A stretch of 64,000 nt of DNA from Pseudomonas fluorescens (GTDB lineage: Bacteria > Pseudomonadota > Gammaproteobacteria > Pseudomonadales > Pseudomonadaceae), in assembly GCF_902497995.1 (NCBI RefSeq), contig NZ_CABVII010000013.1:62001-126000 (forward strand), given 5' to 3'. The notes below the pieces were generated by a model that saw only the letters and a list, made by a program, of their open reading frames with translations, did not search any database and was not told the origin of the DNA. How positions within the stretch are numbered: position 1 is the first letter of the stretch; each line of letters starts with the position of its first letter. Shown in pieces: positions 58,965 to 64,000 of this stretch. A program made the translations under genes and the position numbers.

Positions 58965-60038
58965 TCAGACCGCGTCGAGGAATGCGTGACGAGCCCTGCC
59001 ATCGCCGCAGCAGATGACCCGGTTGCGACCCGTCGTTTTGGCTTCATACAGCGCCTGGTCGGCATCGTTGAGCCAGAAGGTCGAGTCGGGGTGGGTCGGG
59101 TTGAAGGCAGCCAGGCCGATACTCAGACTGACTTTCAGCGCCGGGTTCTGCTCATAGCCCAGCGTGGCGAAGCGATCGCGCAGGGCGTCCATGGCAGCGG
59201 CGGCGCTGGCGAGGGGCAGATCCGGGAGGATCACACAGAATTCATCGCCGCCGTAACGCCCGCAGAGGTCGGCTGCCCGCAGGTTTTGCTTGAGTATCTT
59301 GCTCAGCTGGCGCAACACGATATCCCCGGCGACATGGCCGTAGGTGTCGTTGATGGTTTTGAAATGGTCAATGTCGATCAGTGCAACCGCCCCGCCCTGA
59401 TGCTGGCGTTGGCAACGCTGGAATTCGACGTCCAATCGATCCTTCCAGGCGCCGTGATTGAGCAGGCCGGTGAGGCTGTCGGTGCGGCTCAGGGCGAGCA
59501 ATTCACGTTTGTGCCGGCCCAGGGTCGTGGCCTGACGGAAACAGATCCAGCCCAGCGCCAACGGATAGAGACTCAGCAGGGGCAGACAGGCATACAACTG
59601 CAACGGGGTGGTCTGCGGGATGAACAGCGGCGTGAAGATCAGCCAGCCTATGCCTATCCCCAACACCTGCGCGACGGTCCCCACCAGCAAGAAACGCAGG
59701 CCACCGATCGCCACATTGTTCATCGCCATCATCGACAGCGTCGCCGCGCTGGGCAGCGGGTTGAACTGCATGGCGGCGACCCAGAAACCGCCGAGAAAGG
59801 CATCCATGAGGATGTTGCGGTGCTCGGCGTGGAAAGGCACCTTCGCCCGACGTGCCCATTGGTAGGCCACATGCGGCCAGAGGACGCCGTTGAGCAGCAT
59901 CAGCACCCAGACCCACGGTGCCGGATTGAGTGGATACACCGCCGCGCCCACGCACAACAGCCCAAGGGCCAGGCCCAGGATTCGCGATGTATAGAGCCTC
60001 CTGGCCAGTGAAAGTCCTTTTCCTTCCGTTTTTTCCAT
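58965..60038 (-). CDS. Diguanylate cyclase, MASE2-GGDEF
   Basis: A 357-residue membrane protein. The MASE2 sensor (about 10-100, RRLYTSRILGLALGLLCVGAAV) and further helices to about 170 anchor it. The GGDEF domain (about 185-345) has the active motif GRYGGDEFCV, and RAAD five residues before it is an intact I-site (R-x-x-D) for product inhibition. It makes cyclic-di-GMP from GTP, favouring biofilm. The layout is that of AdrA/YedQ-type MASE2 cyclases. The gene is single. Confidence 0.92.
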   Translation of the reverse strand: MEKTEGKGLSLARRLYTSRILGLALGLLCVGAAVYPLNPAPWVWVLMLLNGVLWPHVAYQWARRAKVPFHAEHRNILMDAFLGGFWVAAMQFNPLPSAATLSMMAMNNVAIGGLRFLLVGTVAQVLGIGIGWLIFTPLFIPQTTPLQLYACLPLLSLYPLALGWICFRQATTLGRHKRELLALSRTDSLTGLLNHGAWKDRLDVEFQRCQRQHQGGAVALIDIDHFKTINDTYGHVAGDIVLRQLSKILKQNLRAADLCGRYGGDEFCVILPDLPLASAAAAMDALRDRFATLGYEQNPALKVSLSIGLAAFNPTHPDSTFWLNDADQALYEAKTTGRNRVICCGDGRARHAFLDAV

Positions 60039-60398
60039 AGGGGCCTCTGTGCCTCTGAACGGAACCTGAACACACCGGGGTTGCAGGCGTGCTGGAAGTC
60101 TATCAGGGTAACGTTAAATAGCCATCACCGGCTGGCGGTCGAATACCGTCACTTGCCGGCATTGACCCATTGAAAAACCAGGTCTGCGCCTATCGAAGTT
60201 CGCCCCTGAGCGGAACGGACCTACACTGAAATAATTCAAAGAGAGAGAGGGAGCGCCGTTTGGAAATCCGGAGCTGCCACAGGTGGTACCAAGCAGGAGC
60301 GGTCATGTGATTGCCATGTTTGCGGAGTCCGGTTTCAGCTACCACCGGTTGCCCCCGCCGATCCCATCCTGTCCTGATCAGATAGAAGGAAGACGCTG
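60039..60398. other. Divergent intergenic region, 360 bp
   Basis: Between the diguanylate cyclase and the alpha/beta hydrolase. I see no gene, REP element or clear operator. A purine-rich GAGAGAGAGGGAG run at 60240-60252 is the only marked feature. Confidence 0.35.
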
Positions 60399-61355
60399 AT
60401 GCTTGTGTTGGTTGTCGCAATCGCGGTTTTCGTGGCCTGGAGCTGGTTGAGCTACCCAGCCATCGGGCATTGGCTGTATGACTTGAACATGGCGGCGGAG
60501 GCCAAACTGTATCGCCTGCACAAGCTCGTCGTGCCGATCACGGAAATGACCGTCTCGACCTGGCAAGGCGGACCGTACGAGGCGTCAAGCAGCGTGCTGA
60601 TGCTCCACGGTTTCAGTGCCGACAAGAACATCTGGCTGCGCTTTGCCCGGCACTTTGTCGGCAACTATCGGGTGATCATCCCCGACATTGCCGGTCATGG
60701 GGAAACCGGCTTCAAGGCGGGCGGCGGTTACGACATTGCGGTGCAGGCCAAGCGGATGATCCAGTTGCTCGATGTCTGCGGCGTCGAAAAGGTCCATGTG
60801 ATCGGCAGCTCCATGGGTGGCTACATGGCGGCGTGGCTGGCAGCCACTTATCCGGATCGCATTGTCTCGGTCGCGCTGATCGACCCGGCCGGTGTCACCG
60901 CCCCCGAGGTCAGTGACCTGGAGCGGCATCTGACCAAGGGGCACAATCCGTTCCTGATTCATTCGAAAGAAGAATTCCAGCGTTTCTACGCCATGACCAT
61001 GGCCCAGCCGCCGTGGGTTCCCGGTGTGGTGCTGGACGCCATTGCCCAGCGCTACGAACACACCTGCGATGAACTGGAAGAAATCTTCAGGGATTATCGC
61101 GCCAGTGCGCCAATGGAACCGCGGCTCCCCGACATCAGGTGCCCGGCGCTGTTGCTGTGGGGTCGCAAGGACCGCTTGATCGATGTCAGCAGTGTGGCCA
61201 TCTGGAGTAAAGGCATCGACGATCTGCGGGTGGAGATCCTGGAAGGCATCGGCCATCTGCCGATGGTCGAAGACCCTTCGAACACGGCGCGGGTCTATCG
61301 GGAGTTTTTGGCATCCCAGCGCTCGGAAAGCCCCCAGGATCAAAGGCTGCACTGA
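60399..61355 (+). CDS. Membrane-anchored alpha/beta-hydrolase (lipase-like)
   Basis: A 318-residue serine hydrolase with an uncleaved N-terminal hydrophobic helix (MLVLVVAIAVFVAWSWL). The catalytic core has SSVLMLHGFSADKNIWLRF, the nucleophile in VHVIGSSMGGYMAAW, an acidic residue in LLWGRKDRLID and the His in GIGHLPMVED. It is similar to Pseudomonas/Moraxella lipases of the MhpC-like group. It may act on the periplasmic face of the membrane. The substrate is unknown. AGAAGGAAG precedes the ATG. Confidence 0.84.
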   Translation: MLVLVVAIAVFVAWSWLSYPAIGHWLYDLNMAAEAKLYRLHKLVVPITEMTVSTWQGGPYEASSSVLMLHGFSADKNIWLRFARHFVGNYRVIIPDIAGHGETGFKAGGGYDIAVQAKRMIQLLDVCGVEKVHVIGSSMGGYMAAWLAATYPDRIVSVALIDPAGVTAPEVSDLERHLTKGHNPFLIHSKEEFQRFYAMTMAQPPWVPGVVLDAIAQRYEHTCDELEEIFRDYRASAPMEPRLPDIRCPALLLWGRKDRLIDVSSVAIWSKGIDDLRVEILEGIGHLPMVEDPSNTARVYREFLASQRSESPQDQRLH

Positions 61356-61467
61356 GCAAACAGTCCTTGGAAGAATGAAGTCCGGAAGATTCTTCGTTTG
61401 TCGGCGGCGCTGAAGGCTGCGATCTTTTCCCTCATCCTTCACGTCACCGCGCCAGGAATCCTTTTTC

Positions 61468-62841
61468 ATGAGCCACCCGAACTTCGTCAGCCCTGACCTG
61501 ATCCGCCAACGCTTCTCCAAAGCGATGTCCGACATGTACCGCGAAGAAGTGCCGTTGTATGGCGCGCTGATGGAATTGGTGGAACAGACCAACCGCCATG
61601 TGCTGGACAGTGATCCGCAGATCGCGCGCCAGTTGAACGGCACTGGCGAAATTGAACGGCTGGACCTGGAGCGCCATGGTGCGATCCGCGTCGGCACCGC
61701 CGGTGAACTCGCCACGCTCGCCCGGCTGTTCGCGGTCATGGGCATGCAGCCGGTGGGTTATTACGACCTGACCCCGGCCGGCGTACCGGTACATTCCACT
61801 GCATTCCGTGCCGTGCATGAAGCGGCCTTGCAGGTCAGCCCGTTTCGCGTGTTCACCTCGCTGCTGCGCCTGGAACTGATCGAAGACCTGGAACTGCGAG
61901 CCTTCGCCCAGTCGGTACTGGACAAACGTTCGATTTTCACTCCGGCAGCGCTGATACTCATCGAACGCGCCGAACGCCAGGGCGGCCTGACCGAGCAGCA
62001 AGCCCAAGACTTCGTCGAACAGGCCCTGGAAACTTTCCGCTGGCACCACAGCGCCACCGTCACCGCCGATCAGTACCAGAAACTCAGCGCCCAGCATCGC
62101 CTGATCGCCGACGTGGTGGCGTTCAAAGGCCCGCACATCAATCACCTGACACCGCGCACCCTGGACATCGACAGGGTCCAGGCGCAAATGCCCGCCCGCG
62201 GTATCACGCCCAAAGCGGTCATCGAAGGTCCGCCCCGCCGTCAGTGCCCGATCCTGTTGCGCCAAACCAGTTTCAAGGCCCTGGACGAACCTGTCGCCTT
62301 CACCGATCAAGCCGACACTTGCGGCAGCCACAGTGCCCGCTTCGGTGAAATCGAACAGCGCGGTGCCGCGCTCACTCCCAAGGGCCGTGCGCTTTACGAC
62401 CGCCTGCTCAATGCCGCCCGGGATGAACTCAAGGACTTTCCAAACGAAGCCAACGCGGCCCGCTACAACGAACTGATGGCGCAGCACTTCGGCGAATTTC
62501 CTGACACCTATGAGGGCATGCGCCAACAGGACCTGGCGTACTTTCGCTATTTCGTCACGGAAAAAGCCGTGGGGGCGAACGAGCTGAAATCCTTTTCTCT
62601 GGAAGATCTGCTCAGCGGCGGTTATTTGCGGGTTGAACCGCTGGTATATGAAGATTTCCTGCCGGTCAGTGCGGCGGGGATTTTTCAATCGAACCTGGGA
62701 GATGCGGCGCAAACCCACTACGGGGTGCATTCGAACCGGCAGGCGTTCGAGAAGGCGCTGGGGCGACCGACCATCGATGAGTTGGGGTTGTATGCCGAGA
62801 CGCAACGGCGTTCGATCGAGGCGTGTTTCGCCGCGTTGTAG
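61468..62841 (+). CDS. hglS: 2-oxoadipate dioxygenase/decarboxylase HglS (DUF1338)
   Basis: A 457-residue iron-dependent enzyme that turns 2-oxoadipate into D-2-hydroxyglutarate in D-lysine/pipecolate catabolism. Residues known to matter in P. putida HglS are found at the same numbers: H70 and R74 in LERHGAIRVGT, H226 in GPHINHLTPRTLDID, and E294 in ARFGEIEQRG, forming the metal triad plus the substrate Arg. The length agrees with the family. Other lysine-catabolic genes are not adjacent. E. coli YdcJ is a homologue. Confidence 0.92.
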   Translation: MSHPNFVSPDLIRQRFSKAMSDMYREEVPLYGALMELVEQTNRHVLDSDPQIARQLNGTGEIERLDLERHGAIRVGTAGELATLARLFAVMGMQPVGYYDLTPAGVPVHSTAFRAVHEAALQVSPFRVFTSLLRLELIEDLELRAFAQSVLDKRSIFTPAALILIERAERQGGLTEQQAQDFVEQALETFRWHHSATVTADQYQKLSAQHRLIADVVAFKGPHINHLTPRTLDIDRVQAQMPARGITPKAVIEGPPRRQCPILLRQTSFKALDEPVAFTDQADTCGSHSARFGEIEQRGAALTPKGRALYDRLLNAARDELKDFPNEANAARYNELMAQHFGEFPDTYEGMRQQDLAYFRYFVTEKAVGANELKSFSLEDLLSGGYLRVEPLVYEDFLPVSAAGIFQSNLGDAAQTHYGVHSNRQAFEKALGRPTIDELGLYAETQRRSIEACFAAL

Positions 62842-62865
62842 GAACCAGCGGTATGCATATGATCC

Positions 62866-62968
62866 TGTAGGAGCGAGGCTTGCCCGCGAAGGCGGCCTCA
62901 AGCCTTGCACCGTCCATGAAGACGCCTTCGCCGGCAAGTCGGAGCGCCGCACCGCTGACTCCTACAGG
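62866..62968. repeat. REP doublet with insertion
   Basis: CTGTAGGAGCGAGGCTTGCC comes first; the inverse arm CCTTCGCCGGCAAG is broken by GTCGGAGCGCCGCACCGC (62938-62955) before CTCCTACAGG. The insert is the reverse complement of those at 18865 and 48105 with one change. Confidence 0.75.
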
Positions 62969-62985
62969 GCTGCGATCTTTTGATC

Positions 62986-63663
62986 TTATTTCAGCCTCGC
63001 CAAAAGAGCCTCGGCAGTAGCCTCGGAAGACGCCGGATTCTGCCCGGTCAGCAGCGGACCATCCGTCACTACATAACTCGCCCAGTCATCGGCCTTGGAG
63101 TAAATACCACCCTTCTCCTTGAGCATATCCTCCACCAGAAACGGCACGACATCCGTCAGTTGCACCGCTTCCTCCTCGGTATTGGTAAAGCCCGTCACGC
63201 GCTTGCCCTTGACCAGCGGCCGACCATCCGCATCCTTGACGTGACGCAACACACCCGGCGCGTGGCAGACCGCCGCGACCGGTTTACCGGCCTGCTGCAG
63301 CGCCTCGATCAGCGCGATCGAATTCTGGTCTTCGGTCAAATCCCACAGGGGGCCATGGCCTCCCGGATAGAACACCGCGTCATAATCTTCGGCTCTCACA
63401 CTGCTCAACAACGCAGTAGACGCCAAGGCGGACTGGGCGGCGGAGTCCTTGCGAAAGCGCTCGGTGGCCGCGGTTTGCGCATCCGGCTCGTCGCTTTTCG
63501 GGTCCAGGGGGGGCTGGCCGCCCTTGGGCGAGACTAGGGTCAACTGAGCGCCGGCATCCTTGAACACGTAATACGGTGCGGCGAACTCTTCCAGCCAGAA
63601 GCCGGTTTTCTTGCCGGTGTCACCCAATTGATCGTGGGACGTTAGAACCATCAGGATTTTCAT
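62986..63663 (-). CDS. Type 1 glutamine-amidotransferase-like protein (PfpI/Hsp31/DJ-1)
   Basis: A 225-residue DJ-1/PfpI-superfamily protein. It starts MKILMVLTSHDQLGDTGKKTG, with the acid residue E26 in GFWLEEFAAPYYVF, the nucleophile C133 and H134 in VAAVCHAPGVL. This E-C-H pattern is that of Hsp31-like class I glyoxalases/deglycases. It probably detoxifies methylglyoxal or acts as a stress chaperone. The start is the ATG at 63663; the longer frame includes the upstream region. It stands alone. Confidence 0.87.
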   Translation of the reverse strand: MKILMVLTSHDQLGDTGKKTGFWLEEFAAPYYVFKDAGAQLTLVSPKGGQPPLDPKSDEPDAQTAATERFRKDSAAQSALASTALLSSVRAEDYDAVFYPGGHGPLWDLTEDQNSIALIEALQQAGKPVAAVCHAPGVLRHVKDADGRPLVKGKRVTGFTNTEEEAVQLTDVVPFLVEDMLKEKGGIYSKADDWASYVVTDGPLLTGQNPASSEATAEALLARLK

Positions 63664-63864
63664 GTCGTTCTCACTCCATTTCAGGATTTTCCCATGCTGA
63701 ACCGCAAGGGGGACCTGTTGTGATGGACCCTTCACGGTACCCGTTTGTTTCACTTGTCGCTCGCGAGAACTGAGTGATGGCGCATGGCCCGGATGCGAGC
63801 CAGGTTGCGCAATTGCCAAGCTATAAAAGAACGTGTTTGCTGCTGCGCACCAAGGTCTTCAGTT

Positions 63865-63892
63865 GAGTGCAACAAATTGCACAATGCCGTGC
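63865..63892. promoter_or_regulatory. Cluster of GTGCAA half-sites
   Basis: GTGCAACAAATTGCAC (63865-63880) is a perfect palindrome with 6-bp arms, and a third half-site GTGCAA follows at 63887, 22 bp from the first. The region 63664-64000 holds no gene I can see; these sites probably belong to a promoter of a gene past the window edge. Confidence 0.4.
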
Positions 63893-64000
63893 AACTTCTA
63901 GCGCACTTGCGGAAAACCTTCTGAATAACATTCTGAATGCGGGTGATCTGGCCGCTATATTTTGGTGCGTTATCCAAATGAATGAGATGCCCATAGCGTG

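Noticed and set aside
61444..62952. 502-codon minus-strand frame over hglS
   Set aside because: Antisense of HglS, whose active residues are all in place.
15398..62968. Repeated GTGGGAGCGGGCTTGCTCG units as a possible CRISPR array
   Set aside because: They are scattered inverted pairs between genes, not a regular direct-repeat array, and no cas gene is present.

Overview
The window looks like chromosomal DNA of a fluorescent-group Pseudomonas. It has high GC, many copies of the REP/REPIN hairpin family (GTGGGAGCGGGCTTGCTCGCG and its complement), Pseudomonas-typical families (DUF2790, LsfA peroxiredoxin, LigD, Pcs, GcsR-type and DhcR-type regulators) and dense coding with short intergenic gaps. 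No rRNA, tRNA, prophage, integrase, transposase or CRISPR array was seen.

Layout. 0.1-3.6 kb: polyamine-binding protein and FAD amine oxidase with a divergent LysR regulator. 3.8-6.4 kb: phosphatase, DUF2790 protein, and a DUF4258/HTH toxin-antitoxin-like pair. 6.6-11.5 kb: BktB-type thiolase, DUF3772 mechanosensitive channel, 1-Cys peroxiredoxin, small exported protein. 11.7-15.4 kb: PotE antiporter translationally coupled to an Orn/Lys/Arg decarboxylase. 15.5-22.6 kb: catabolic cluster (GMC alcohol dehydrogenase, NCS1 permease, aldehyde dehydrogenase, ureohydrolase) with a divergent LysR regulator. 22.7-27.3 kb: GcsR/TyrR-like enhancer-binding protein, remnant of an ABC ATPase, glyA and two small genes. 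27.5-32.6 kb: operon of a heme-oxygenase-like diiron protein, a methyltransferase and DNA ligase D. 32.8-40.3 kb: cupin, TerB-like protein, phosphatidylcholine synthase, DUF488, Zn-alcohol dehydrogenase, Usp, methyltransferase, DUF4242, AraC regulator. 40.4-46.5 kb: DipZ-like thiol-redox protein, an 84-residue exported peptide, DUF2790, an OmpR/EnvZ-type two-component system, and a DUF2063/DUF692 (MNIO) pair. 46.9-51.9 kb: methyltransferase, DhcR-like regulator, DhcAB CoA transferase, an almost completely deleted atoB thiolase, membrane protein. 52-58.5 kb: frameshifted lipoprotein-like gene, esterase, cobF with a degenerate histidine phosphatase, an AruFG paralogue pair and a PA4872-type oxaloacetate decarboxylase. 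58.6-63.7 kb: peptidase remnant, MASE2-GGDEF diguanylate cyclase, alpha/beta hydrolase, HglS of lysine catabolism, PfpI/DJ-1 protein.

Shared themes are arginine/polyamine/guanidino metabolism (PotF-like, amine oxidase, PotE-decarboxylase, ureohydrolase, AruFG) and several decayed genes.

The best candidate for an undescribed system is at 40.4-46.7 kb. Tandem GATACA half-sites with exact 10-bp spacing occur twice in the promoter region of the two-component system and its divergent neighbours, and again 111 bp upstream of the DUF692/DUF2063 pair. This suggests one regulon joining the MNIO peptide-modifying enzymes, a thiol-redox protein and a small exported Cys-containing peptide that could be the missing substrate. 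The common site is seen in the sequence; the enzyme-substrate link is inference.
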